Below are positions 26,727 through 35,658 of a stretch of DNA of 64,000 nt, one piece after another. The DNA is from G963702155 sp963702155 (GTDB lineage: Bacteria > Pseudomonadota > Alphaproteobacteria > Micavibrionales > Micavibrionaceae), in the NCBI GenBank assembly GCA_963702155.1, contig OY969717.1, positions 1,736,001 through 1,800,000 of the forward strand, given 5' to 3'. The position numbers were made by a program, and so were the translations under genes. The first letter of the stretch is position 1; every line of letters begins with the position of its first letter. The notes under the pieces are model-generated. The model saw only the letters and a list, made by a program, of their open reading frames with translations, made no database searches and was not told the DNA's origin.

Positions 26727-27047
26727 GCTTGATCACCCATTATTTTGGAGCTTTTTCAAAAAAATTAACAGCTCTTCTTATTTTAAATACGCAACCATTC
26801 TCCAATATAGCGCGCACATATCATACTTTTGTATTAATCATTTCAATAATTCATTTAAGGGCTTTAATATTGCACCTATACCTAAGTACAACATTATTAT
26901 GTTAATATATCAAGAATTATCGTTTCGATTTTATGCAGTTTTTCTCTTATATTTCAGATAATTAAGAGGATAATTTATATAAAATTTTATGCTTATAACT
27001 TTAAAGGAACACTTGTGTATGTGAGCCAAGCTGTGTACTTTTTTTAA
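26727..27047. promoter_or_regulatory. AT-rich divergent region upstream of the adhesin gene
   Basis: The 321 bases are AT-rich and contain only an unconvincing ORF. They should carry the promoters of the hypothetical exported protein and the adhesin. No repeat is evident. Confidence 0.35.
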
Positions 27048-29474
27048 ATGATATGGAGGAATTGCCATATAAGAAAGCGCTTCAGCATATACGTTTTGAT
27101 GTTCTACATTGTAATGATATGCCCTTCGTTAGCTGTTGCCCAAACAAATACCTCAAAATCAAGCACAACAGGCAACACTTTAAAAGCGCGCGCTGAAATG
27201 AACTATCGTTTAGGCTCTGAACGATCAATCCTTATGACCGAATTTTGGGTACCATTACGACAGAATGAAGACAGTGTTATATTTGGCGATCTAAGGCTTA
27301 TGGGTGATAACCAAGATAATAAAGAGGGTAATCTTGGTATAGGTTATAGGAAGATGTTGTCCTCTTACAAAGGCATAGTTGGTATCAACGGCTGGCTTGA
27401 CCGCCGTAAAACAAGACGCGGCTCTTCCTTTCATCAGGTCACAGTTGGCGGGGAATATCTGACCAGAGTCTACGATATACGCCTTAATGTATATGCCCCC
27501 TTATCCGGTAAGAAAACATATAAAACTGGAGTATCATCTTCACAAGCAGCCTTGGTTGGTAATAAAGTTTTTGTCCAAAATAATATCTCTCAGCTTATAG
27601 AGCAGCCTTTAAAAGGGCTTGATTTGGAATTAGGCTTCAAGATACCGGTATTCGGAAAATACACAGATTCTGTAAGGGGTTATTTTGGCGGGTATCATTT
27701 TTACGATGATAATGTGAACAATGTTTCTGGATTGAGAGCAAGAATAGCCGCAGATATCACAAAAAATATACAGCTTGGTACACGGTTTCAATATGATAAA
27801 GAGCGCGGATCGCAAGGGTTTCTAGAGGCAACAATACGCTTTCCTTTTGGACATAAGCAAAGCTATCGCGAGAAGGGTTTGTGGGCGCGCATGGATGAAA
27901 GTCCGGAGCGTGATATTGACATCGTAACCGCAAGCAAAAAGATCGATAATGGCGGATCGCCAACGCTCGTACCGGTAATCAACAAAGCAACCGGAGAGGC
28001 GCAAAATATTATATACGTCGATAATGAAGCCGGTGCAGGGGGCAATGGTACGATAGAGCAGCCCTATAATGTATTAACCGATGCACAAACCACATCCGGA
28101 GCGCATGACGTTATATATATCAAAACCGGTGATGGCGGAACAACAAATCAGGATCAAGGCCTGACACTCGATAAGGAGGGCGTACAATTGATCGGCGCAG
28201 GCAGTGCGCTGGCCTTTGATCCCAAACGCCAAAGTGTGAGCACACCTTTGCCAAGCAATATTTTTATTGAAGCAGGGACATCGCCTCAAATCACCAATAT
28301 AAACGCAAATGGTGACGGCATTAGAATTTTAAATGATAATATAAAAATATCAGGTGTAAATATACTCAATACAAATCGCGACGGCATTGCAATTGAAGCG
28401 GATGGCGGGGCAGCATCTGCACAAAATATCGAGATTGAAAATGTTAGTATATCTGGCAACAACCGCCACGGCCTTTATATTCATGCCGGAAACAATGGTG
28501 CGGCGTCTGCACGTATTGAAAATGTAAGTACAACCGGAAATTCACAACATGGTATCACCGTATATGATGATACGACCGCCACATTCGATGTGGATTTAGG
28601 CGGCGGCGTTTTCAATAGTACAGGCAACAATATCTTGGCCGGAAACACGCTGGAGGATTTGGCCGTAGAATATGATGGCCGCACACTGGCCGCGCAAAAT
28701 AACTGGTGGGGGCAGGTAAGCGGCCCTGACCAGGACAATCCGGATATCGGCATTCGACCGCAAATATACTATGGCGCGCCGATAAATAATGGTCTGACGG
28801 GACATTACACATTTGATAACGAATGGATGAGCAATACTATTGCTTATGACCGGTCGCCAAATGATATTGATGGCGTATTACGGAACGGTTTAAGCCTTGC
28901 CGATCAAGTCAGCGCGGAAAACAGGCAAGGACTCAATTTTGTGCCAAACAGTTATATTACATTAAATCCAAATAGCTTCTACCTGCCGGCTAATAGAACG
29001 CCAATTTCGATATGGTCAAAATTTAATGCATCTACAATTGACAGCGGCGCTGTTGATAATCGTATCGTAACACTTAGAAGATCTGCAAGCTCGTCTTCGG
29101 TAACACTATCTTTAGGAAGCAATGACAATGTTACATATTTTTCGCAAACTACTGGGGCAAGATTACTAGATGATTCTAGCATTACTACCGGAACATCTAA
29201 TACAGGTGCATTATCATATAATGGTACGAGCATAATTGGATATGTGAATGGCGTAGCAGATTCGGATATCAGAAACTCGGCATTAAATGCTGGTCATACA
29301 GGCTCTGCTGCACTTATTGGATCTTTTAATACCTCAAACTCGTTTTTTAAAGGGGTAATTGATGAGGTCAGAATATATGACCGCCCGCTTTCGGCCGCAG
29401 AAGTAAGCGAATTACAAAGAATGAATACATCATCAAGCGTGAATGCAAGCGGGTTTTTAACGGCAGCGCCTTAA
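27048..29474 (+). CDS. Inverse-autotransporter-like adhesin with beta-helix and LamG-like domains
   Basis: An 808-residue surface protein. A signal-like segment at about residues 11-31 (SIYVLMFYIVMICPSLAVAQ) is followed by an intimin/invasin-type beta-barrel (about 45-275: FWVPLRQNEDSVIFGDLRLM, NLGIGYRKM, GINGWLDRR, VGGEYLTRVYD). Next is a right-handed parallel beta-helix (about 325-580, with repeats such as ISGNNRHGLYIHAGNN and TTGNSQHGITVYDD). The C-terminal 200 residues look like a concanavalin/LamG fold, ending in IDEVRIYDRPLSAAEV. The barrel anchors in the outer membrane and the rest is exposed. The start is uncertain: GGAGG lies inside the first codons. Confidence 0.75.
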   Translation: MIWRNCHIRKRFSIYVLMFYIVMICPSLAVAQTNTSKSSTTGNTLKARAEMNYRLGSERSILMTEFWVPLRQNEDSVIFGDLRLMGDNQDNKEGNLGIGYRKMLSSYKGIVGINGWLDRRKTRRGSSFHQVTVGGEYLTRVYDIRLNVYAPLSGKKTYKTGVSSSQAALVGNKVFVQNNISQLIEQPLKGLDLELGFKIPVFGKYTDSVRGYFGGYHFYDDNVNNVSGLRARIAADITKNIQLGTRFQYDKERGSQGFLEATIRFPFGHKQSYREKGLWARMDESPERDIDIVTASKKIDNGGSPTLVPVINKATGEAQNIIYVDNEAGAGGNGTIEQPYNVLTDAQTTSGAHDVIYIKTGDGGTTNQDQGLTLDKEGVQLIGAGSALAFDPKRQSVSTPLPSNIFIEAGTSPQITNINANGDGIRILNDNIKISGVNILNTNRDGIAIEADGGAASAQNIEIENVSISGNNRHGLYIHAGNNGAASARIENVSTTGNSQHGITVYDDTTATFDVDLGGGVFNSTGNNILAGNTLEDLAVEYDGRTLAAQNNWWGQVSGPDQDNPDIGIRPQIYYGAPINNGLTGHYTFDNEWMSNTIAYDRSPNDIDGVLRNGLSLADQVSAENRQGLNFVPNSYITLNPNSFYLPANRTPISIWSKFNASTIDSGAVDNRIVTLRRSASSSSVTLSLGSNDNVTYFSQTTGARLLDDSSITTGTSNTGALSYNGTSIIGYVNGVADSDIRNSALNAGHTGSAALIGSFNTSNSFFKGVIDEVRIYDRPLSAAEVSELQRMNTSSSVNASGFLTAAP

Positions 29475-29521
29475 AATCCACATTATAAATTAAAACGGAA
29501 ACGTATGATAAAAGGATAATT

Positions 29522-29695
29522 TTATAAATAAGGTTTTGAAAGAACAATACGATCTGCAACTTGATCTTTTTTTGAGAGTTTTTGAAGCGTCTTACAAACA
29601 CTCATAAAATCGTGCCGCGCGCCATGTGATCCTTTATCAGAATAGTGCAAATCATCGGTAAAAGTTTTTACGCGCATTTTCTTTAGTTTTGACAT
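29522..29695 (-). CDS. Small hypothetical protein (57 residues)
   Basis: This ORF of 57 codons from ATG 29695 gives a basic, soluble protein starting MSKLKKMRVKTFTDDLHYSD, with KGSHGARHDFMSVCKTL. No family is recognised. Its Shine-Dalgarno is weak. It lies on the minus strand just downstream of the adhesin, in otherwise empty sequence. Confidence 0.4.
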   Translation of the reverse strand: MSKLKKMRVKTFTDDLHYSDKGSHGARHDFMSVCKTLQKLSKKDQVADRIVLSKPYL

Positions 29696-29762
29696 ACACA
29701 GTCACCCAGAGTTTTTAATAAAAAATATCTAATATAGACAATGTTATGTGAATGTCAAAAAA

Positions 29763-29802
29763 TAAAAAACCGCAGCTGGGCTTGTTGTCGCTTTAGCTGC
29801 GG
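29763..29802 (-). terminator. Rho-independent terminator for the 44-residue ORF
   Basis: Stem CCGCAGCT (29770-29777) with AGCTGCGG (29795-29802). On the minus strand it is followed by a T run (the A run at 29763-29769). Confidence 0.8.
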
Positions 29803-29858
29803 TGCCTTACAAAAGTCTTAAAGCCCGATATAAATACAGAGCGGGTACAATTAAACAT

Positions 29859-29993
29859 CTATTCTAAGTTTAAAAGATCGTAATCATGCTGTGATAATAC
29901 ATAATCAGTACCAACAGTATCCCAGACAACACCAAAGAAAAGTCCTGCAAGTACACCGTGTTGAAATTTTAAAGCGTTTAAAAAATTCTTCAT
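29859..29993 (-). CDS. Small membrane-associated protein (44 residues)
   Basis: ATG 29993 is preceded by GGAG at good spacing, and a terminator follows the stop, so the small unit appears genuine. The protein starts MKNFLNALKFQHG, has a short hydrophobic stretch (VLAGLFFGVVWDTVG) and an acidic, aromatic tail (DYVLSQHDYDLLNLE). The amphipathic N-terminus followed by a short hydrophobic segment suggests membrane association. No family is recognised. Confidence 0.55.
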   Translation of the reverse strand: MKNFLNALKFQHGVLAGLFFGVVWDTVGTDYVLSQHDYDLLNLE

Positions 29994-30030
29994 AAATATT
30001 CTCCTCTAGAAAAAATATTTATATAAATTT

Positions 30031-31287
30031 CTACTGATTCATACTCTGGAAAAATTCGTCATTGTTTTTGGTTTGCTTCATTTTGCCGAGCAAGAATTCA
30101 ACCGCGTCAATTGTACCCATTGGGTTAAGAATACGGCGTAACACCCACATCTTCTGTAGTGTGTCTTTATCAACCAGCAACTCTTCTTTCCGTGTACCGG
30201 ATTTTTGGATGTCAATCGCAGGGAACACGCGCTTATCGGAAATTTTACGGTCAAGCACAATCTCGGAGTTACCGGTACCTTTAAATTCTTCAAAGATAAC
30301 CTCATCCATACGCGACCCTGTATCGATCAGCGCCGTCGCAATAATAGTAAGCGAGCCGCCCTGTTCAATGTTACGCGCCGCGCCAAAGAAACGCTTTGGC
30401 CTCTGGAGCGCGTTGGCATCTACACCACCGGTTAATACCTTACCGGAGGAGGGGACAACCGTGTTGTAAGCACGCGCAAGACGTGTAATAGAATCAAGCA
30501 AAATGATCACATCGCGCTTATGTTCAACAAGGCGCTTGGCCTTTTCCATCACCATTTCCGCAACCTGTACGTGTCTGGACGCTGGCTCATCAAAGGTGGA
30601 CGATATAACTTCGCCCCGTACGCTTCGTGCCATATCTGTCACTTCTTCGGGACGCTCATCAATAAGCAATACAATCAGGTATGCATCCGGATGATTTTCT
30701 GCAACCGATTGCGCAATATTCTGAAGCATAACCGTTTTACCCGTACGTGGCGGCGCAACGATCAATGCACGCTGGCCGAAGCCAATCGGTGAGGTCATTT
30801 CAATCACGCGCTGTACGTAATGCTTTTTAGTGGGATCATCAATTTCAAGACTGATTTTCCGGTCAGGATAGAGCGGCGTCAAGTTATCAAAATTGATACG
30901 GTGGCGGATTTTCTCCGGCAATTCGTTATTGATAGAGCCAACACGAAGAAGCGCAAAATAACGCTCTGAATCCTTTGGCGCGCGTATACCGCCTTCAACC
31001 ACATCACCAGTACGAAGACCAAAGCGCCGCACTTGGGAAGGGGAGACATATATATCATCAGGGCCGGGGAGATAATTTTCTTCAGGGGAGCGTAAAAATC
31101 CGAAACCGTCTTGCAAAACTTCTAAAACGCCAACCCCGGATATAGGCACATCTTGGGATGCGAGTTGTTTCAAAATGGCAAACATCATGTCCTGTTTGCG
31201 CATGGAATTGCAATTTTCGATTTCTAATTCTTCTGCAAATGCTAAAAGTTCAGCAGGGGAGCGGGATTTAAGTTCCTGTAAATTCAT
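30031..31287 (-). CDS. rho: Transcription termination factor Rho
   Basis: A 418-residue hexameric RNA helicase that ends transcription. The N-terminal helical domain, the RNA-binding cold-shock-like domain (GVLEVLQDGFGFLRSP) and the ATPase core are present: Walker A APPRTGKT, LLIDERPEEVTDM, the Q-loop region and LLDSITRLARAYN. Family length and start (MNLQELKSRSP) agree. It lies in the usual place between mnmE and hemJ, but separated by the adhesin region. Confidence 0.96.
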   Translation of the reverse strand: MNLQELKSRSPAELLAFAEELEIENCNSMRKQDMMFAILKQLASQDVPISGVGVLEVLQDGFGFLRSPEENYLPGPDDIYVSPSQVRRFGLRTGDVVEGGIRAPKDSERYFALLRVGSINNELPEKIRHRINFDNLTPLYPDRKISLEIDDPTKKHYVQRVIEMTSPIGFGQRALIVAPPRTGKTVMLQNIAQSVAENHPDAYLIVLLIDERPEEVTDMARSVRGEVISSTFDEPASRHVQVAEMVMEKAKRLVEHKRDVIILLDSITRLARAYNTVVPSSGKVLTGGVDANALQRPKRFFGAARNIEQGGSLTIIATALIDTGSRMDEVIFEEFKGTGNSEIVLDRKISDKRVFPAIDIQKSGTRKEELLVDKDTLQKMWVLRRILNPMGTIDAVEFLLGKMKQTKNNDEFFQSMNQ

Positions 31288-31607
31288 GGAAAAAGTCTTT
31301 AATGTGATTGGAATATGTGGTGAAAGAATATGTATGCAGGAAATTAATCCTTATATATGGATTATAAATACCAAAGATTACATAAATGTTAAGAGTAAAT
31401 AAAATAAGACGAACTAAAACCGCGTGCATCTCGTTAAGGCTTTAAGCATCCGAGCCGTTTTTACAACAGAAAAATTTATTAAATTTTACGGATTTTCTTA
31501 AAGACATTTTAGCTATATATGAGAGGTATTTATGAGTCAAGCTTTATAATTTGATTTTATTTAAAAGCAACAATACCTATGAAAGCATAAGACTAGAATA
31601 CGCATTA
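31288..31607. other. Intergenic region between rho and hemJ
   Basis: The 320 bases are AT-rich and contain no ORF that can be supported, no terminator with a good stem and no repeat. The rho promoter must lie within it. Confidence 0.3.
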
Positions 31608-32054
31608 TCAAAAAGGCTTCGCCACCGCCATCAACACAATAATAATCATCAATACAGTCGGCGCTTCATTTGCAAAACGATAGAATTTATGATCTCGGGT
31701 GTTGTTATCAAAGGCAAAATCTTTGCGCCATTTGCCAAACACCATATGCGCGGCGCTCATTAAAACAACGGCCAATAGTTTCACGTGAATCCATCCTTGT
31801 GAAAATAAAGCAGGATTGGCCCAAAGCATAAGAGCGCCAAACACCCACGCCGCAATCATCGCCGGATTCATAATAAGTTTGAGCAACTTACGCTCCATAA
31901 TTTTGAGCATTTCAGATTCTGGAGAGCCAACCGCTTTATCCGCATGATAGACAAACAAACGCGGTAAATATAAAAGCCCAGCCATCCACGCGATAATTGC
32001 AATAATGTGCAGAGCCTTAATCCAAAGATAATAATTAAATAGGAAATCTTGCAT
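31608..32054 (-). CDS. hemJ: Protoporphyrinogen oxidase HemJ
   Basis: A 148-residue membrane protein with about four helices. It matches HemJ (CopD-like), the oxygen-independent enzyme that oxidises protoporphyrinogen IX. Family landmarks are WIKALHIIAIIAWMAGLLYLPRLFVYH with conserved His and Arg/Tyr, then RKLLKLIMNPAMI and GWIHVKLLAVVLM. It lies with hemH and hemE on the same strand, as is typical near the alphaproteobacterial origin. Confidence 0.92.
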   Translation of the reverse strand: MQDFLFNYYLWIKALHIIAIIAWMAGLLYLPRLFVYHADKAVGSPESEMLKIMERKLLKLIMNPAMIAAWVFGALMLWANPALFSQGWIHVKLLAVVLMSAAHMVFGKWRKDFAFDNNTRDHKFYRFANEAPTVLMIIIVLMAVAKPF

Positions 32055-32110
32055 AAAAAAACACTAACGCAAAAACGCAGTGTTTTAAATCGATAAATAT
32101 TTGAAAGCTT

Positions 32111-32851
32111 TTAAATATTGGGGCTGTTTAAATTTTGAATATAAGCAGCGGCAGGATTACTGCGATCATCAACTTCTATTGCATCTTCATGACCAGCCGC
32201 CAAATTGCGAACGACAGCAATTTTTGTATCCCACAAATCATTACCTTCGCCTTCGGTGCCATTAATCGTAATATGAAACCCTTCAACATCGCCTTTTAAA
32301 TTTCGCCAATCAATTTGATCTATCTTTGTTTCTACCAAATGATCTTCTTGAGGGTCAAAATAGCGGATAGTGTTATCACGGCGCCCCAAAAGAACACACC
32401 AATGACCGCCGCCCGGGCGTCTTTCTAAATTACCAGCCTCATCAGGTACAAGTTTTGATTGCTGCCGTCTAAGATTTATTAGACCGACACCACCTTTATA
32501 ATTATCTGTAGAAGATGTAATTTTATCGGCACCAAAATGATCCTCTGCCCATGCAGTTATCCGGTCAAACGGAACACCTTTTTTGGGCTTTGCATCCATT
32601 ATTTTTGCTAACGTATCTTCTGATATATAATCTTGATCAGGAAGAAGTGTAGTAAGCGCAGACAATGAAGCCGGTCCACATGTATAGTTTGTGGCTTGCC
32701 GGATCAGTATAAAATCAGGTTTCTCCGGAACATAATTATCATCCAGAATTTTTGGATCATATTCAGCCAAAGCTTTCGGAATACCGCCTTTTTCAAGCTT
32801 GGTCTTGTCATTAAAAACAACTTTTACACCGTCAAAACCTATTGTACTCAT
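32111..32851 (-). CDS. C39-like cysteine peptidase
   Basis: A 246-residue protein with a papain-like layout. The catalytic Cys 58 lies in RQATNYTCGPASLSAL (oxyanion Gln 52), His 150 in GGGHWCVLLG and Asp 166 in IRYFDPQED. This is the order and context of C39-type peptidases, which cut double-glycine leaders or act as small proteases or deconjugases. There is no signal peptide, membrane domain or transporter, so it would work in the cytoplasm. It is lodged between hemJ and hemH, where no such gene is expected. Its substrate is unknown. Confidence 0.75.
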   Translation of the reverse strand: MSTIGFDGVKVVFNDKTKLEKGGIPKALAEYDPKILDDNYVPEKPDFILIRQATNYTCGPASLSALTTLLPDQDYISEDTLAKIMDAKPKKGVPFDRITAWAEDHFGADKITSSTDNYKGGVGLINLRRQQSKLVPDEAGNLERRPGGGHWCVLLGRRDNTIRYFDPQEDHLVETKIDQIDWRNLKGDVEGFHITINGTEGEGNDLWDTKIAVVRNLAAGHEDAIEVDDRSNPAAAYIQNLNSPNI

Positions 32852-32908
32852 GTTATTCGAAACTTTTATAAAAAAAATATGTATAATGAAATATACGCTT
32901 TTTATTAT

Positions 32909-34015
32909 CTAGGACGCAAGTTTAAACCGCGCCAAACCTTCAACGCTTTTCTGCATGCAGCAATCTTCAAAATCCTTGGCGCATATGCGCTCACTGCCTT
33001 CCGCCGTGATTTTTAAACTTCCCTCATGCGCATAAACTAAATCCCGCAATCCTTTAATAAAATCCGGATGCGTGCCAACCGTTTGCGCCCGGTAATATCC
33101 GTGCTGGCCTTTTTCTTCCGCATATTCTTTATATTCCTCATCAAGCTCGACCAGCGTTTCAACATGTTCTTGGGTAAATGCATGGGGGTATATAATGATT
33201 GCTTTGCCGTCTTTGGCGGCGCGCTCAATCTCTTCTTCTGTCGAAGGCCCAATCCATTTCTTAGGCCCAACACGACTTTGATAACAAATGGTCCAGTCAA
33301 GCGTATCAAGATCAAGCTGATCTTTAACGAGATCAGCGATTTTTCTTGCACTTTCCTCACATTGCCATTGGTAAGGATCTCCTTCTTTAATAATACTTTC
33401 AGGCAAGCCATGCGCGGAAAATAAAATACGCAAATTATCATATCCATCATCCAGCGCCTTTTGATATTCAGCTAAAATATTGGCCGCAGATGCTTTTACA
33501 AAACCATCATTAAATGGATAACAACACACCATTGAAGTGGGTACGTGATAGCCTGCTTGATAAGCGGCCTTGTTCCAGACTTCCAGAGATGACCATGTCG
33601 TGGTGGTGGAGAATTGAGGGTAAAGCGGAATAATAATAACCTCATCCGCGCCCCAATCCCGAACCTCTCGCACAACTTGGGCGGACATCGGATGCCAATA
33701 TCGCATACACATAAAAGATTTATAAGTGACGACTTCATCATTTTTGTTTTCAAGCATCTTTTGCAATGCGTCGGCTTGCGCCTTTGAATTGGCAAGAAGC
33801 GGCGAAGATCCGCCAAGCGCATCGTAGCTTTCTTTGGCCTCTTTGGTGCTACGTTTGCGTGCAATCAACCATGCAAGCAGACACCGGAACGGAATAGGCA
33901 CCCGGATAATATTTTTATCCATAAAGAAATTAATCAAAAAAGGATACACTGCATTCGCAGAATCAGGCCCCCCTAAATTAAATAAAACAACGGCAACTTT
34001 TTTATTTTCAGTCAT
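32909..34015 (-). CDS. hemH: Ferrochelatase
   Basis: A 368-residue ferrochelatase that inserts Fe(II) into protoporphyrin IX. Motifs include VVLFNLGGPDSANAV, IIPLYPQFSTTTT, the catalytic His in ILFSAHGLPESIIKEGDPY and the acidic pocket in HAFTQEHVETLVELDEEY. A C-terminal extension ends with CMQKSVEGLARFKLAS and has several cysteines (ICAKDFEDCCM), which could bind a cluster. It follows hemE by 43 bases on the same strand. Confidence 0.95.
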   Translation of the reverse strand: MTENKKVAVVLFNLGGPDSANAVYPFLINFFMDKNIIRVPIPFRCLLAWLIARKRSTKEAKESYDALGGSSPLLANSKAQADALQKMLENKNDEVVTYKSFMCMRYWHPMSAQVVREVRDWGADEVIIIPLYPQFSTTTTWSSLEVWNKAAYQAGYHVPTSMVCCYPFNDGFVKASAANILAEYQKALDDGYDNLRILFSAHGLPESIIKEGDPYQWQCEESARKIADLVKDQLDLDTLDWTICYQSRVGPKKWIGPSTEEEIERAAKDGKAIIIYPHAFTQEHVETLVELDEEYKEYAEEKGQHGYYRAQTVGTHPDFIKGLRDLVYAHEGSLKITAEGSERICAKDFEDCCMQKSVEGLARFKLAS

Positions 34016-34058
34016 AGGTTTCTAGCTCTTATAGCAAATATAAACATATCTTAAATAT

Positions 34059-35108
34059 TTAGACCGCGCGCAGTAATTTGACCAGCTGTTCCACATGTTC
34101 AATCGGGGTGTCTTTATTAATGCCATGACCGAGGTTAAAAATGAACGGCTTATCACCTAAATCTGCCAAAATTCTTTCAACGGCCAGCTTTAAAGCATCA
34201 CCACCCGCCTTCAGACAGGCCGGATCAAGATTGCCCTGTACGGGCACTAAAGTCTGCAATGCATTGGCAGCCCATTTGGTTGGTACAGATGTATCAAGCG
34301 CCACAGCCGTGACACCCGTTTCTTGCACATATTTTGGCATTGAAACCCCGCCGCCGCGTGGAAAACCGATGATGGGTACATGCGGATGTGTATCTTTCAC
34401 AATTTCAACAATGCGTCTTGTTGGCTGTATTACCCAGCGATTGAACGCATCCACATCAAGCACGCCCGCCCAGCTATCAAATATTTTTAAAACCTCTGCG
34501 CCTGCATTGGCTTGTTCAATTAAATACGCAGCCGTCGCTTCGATTAAAATATCCATGATTGCTGCAAAGGCTTCGGGGTTTTGATAGGCAAAGACCTTGG
34601 CCATCATAAAATCCTTACTGCCTTGACCCTCAATCATATAACACGCAACCGTCCATGGTGCGCCCGCAAACCCGATCATTGCCGTATGATCAAATCCCTC
34701 ATTTTTCATCATCTCGCGCGTTTTGGAAATAGCCTCATAAACAGGGGTAGTAATATCCTTGAACCGTTTGTAATTAAGCGCATCAACACCCGCCCCAGCG
34801 CGAATAGGATCAAGCTTTGGCCCCTCACCCTTAACAAATTCAAGATGCTGCCCCAGCGCGTAAGGCACAATCAGAATATCAGAAAAAATAATCGCCGCAT
34901 CCATACCGAACCGCCGCAAAGGCTGAACTGTGACTTCTGCCGCACTGACCGGATCAAGCGCCATATCCAAAAATCCGCCCTTCTCAGCCCGAAGTGCCCG
35001 ATATTCCGGCAAATACCGGCCTGCTTGCCGCATCATCCAAAACGGTAACCGTTCTGGCATTCTCCCTGCCAAAACATCCAAAACAGGCTTATCGCTAAAA
35101 TTATTCAT
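34059..35108 (-). CDS. hemE: Uroporphyrinogen decarboxylase
   Basis: A 349-residue UroD that removes four carboxyl groups from uroporphyrinogen III. The signature PFWMMRQAGRYLPEYR is near the start, followed by AAIIFSDILIVPYALG, IGFAGAPWTVACYMIEG, IIGFPRGG and NLGHGINKDTPIE. It is the first gene leftward of the replication origin, the usual position in alphaproteobacteria. Confidence 0.96.
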   Translation of the reverse strand: MNNFSDKPVLDVLAGRMPERLPFWMMRQAGRYLPEYRALRAEKGGFLDMALDPVSAAEVTVQPLRRFGMDAAIIFSDILIVPYALGQHLEFVKGEGPKLDPIRAGAGVDALNYKRFKDITTPVYEAISKTREMMKNEGFDHTAMIGFAGAPWTVACYMIEGQGSKDFMMAKVFAYQNPEAFAAIMDILIEATAAYLIEQANAGAEVLKIFDSWAGVLDVDAFNRWVIQPTRRIVEIVKDTHPHVPIIGFPRGGGVSMPKYVQETGVTAVALDTSVPTKWAANALQTLVPVQGNLDPACLKAGGDALKLAVERILADLGDKPFIFNLGHGINKDTPIEHVEQLVKLLRAV

Positions 35109-35658
35109 ATTTCCCTGCTCTTAAAAATCCATCGCCAATTAAAAATCTACAGCCCCCTCATTGCCTAGCCCCTTAAAAATCCAAACGCAATTATTTTTTT
35201 TCAAATCTTTTCCTTGCCTAACAATAATCAAAACATCGACAAGCCCCCTCTTACTATTACTTAAGTATTATCTTTAAAGAAGGTATTAGTGGTTAGTAGG
35301 GGCTGTGGGAATCGGGTATATCTTTTTCCCACAAACTTGCCCACAAAATCGATATCTCCCTATCTATTATACTTCCGGCGATTCGATACGATTCGCCCCC
35401 GTATCCACAAAATCATTTTCAAATTTTTATAACAGGTGGATGAATCGCCCTTTTTAAAAGCATGGAATCTGCATAACTTGATCCACAGGTTGATCCCCAG
35501 CTTTGCCCCGTAAGTCCCCACACATCTTTCACACATCCCATAACACCGGATTTTATCCTTCTTCTATGTAATAATGTTTTTATATGCTACATATATAATG
35601 TGTTTAAAAACGCGCACCTATATAATTATTAGCGATTAACAACAATAATATAATAACC
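35109..35658. other. oriC: Putative chromosomal replication origin (oriC)
   Basis: An intergenic region of 550 bases between divergent hemE and a hypothetical gene. Five GANTC sites lie at 35309, 35380, 35390, 35442 and 35465. Near-consensus DnaA boxes are GTATCCACA (35401-35409) and TGATCCACA (35479-35487), with weaker CCCACA-type copies near 35328 and 35339. The right side (35571-35658) is very AT-rich and could be the unwinding element. Genes diverge from here in both directions, and parABS is nearby. In Caulobacter and Rickettsia the origin also lies beside hemE. Confidence 0.8.

Noticed and set aside
26725..26961. A 78-codon ORF on the plus strand before the adhesin gene
   Set aside because: Very AT-rich, no Shine-Dalgarno and aromatic/Ile-rich composition as expected of random AT-rich sequence; it overlaps the divergent promoter region.
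31777..31792. A further parS-like sequence (AGTTTCACGTGAATCC) inside hemJ
   Set aside because: It differs from the consensus at three positions including the outer arm, far worse than the four accepted sites.
35240..35290. CtrA boxes in the putative origin (TTAAG...CTTTAAAG near 35269)
   Set aside because: The two TTAA elements are separated by nine bases instead of seven, so they do not fit the CtrA consensus.
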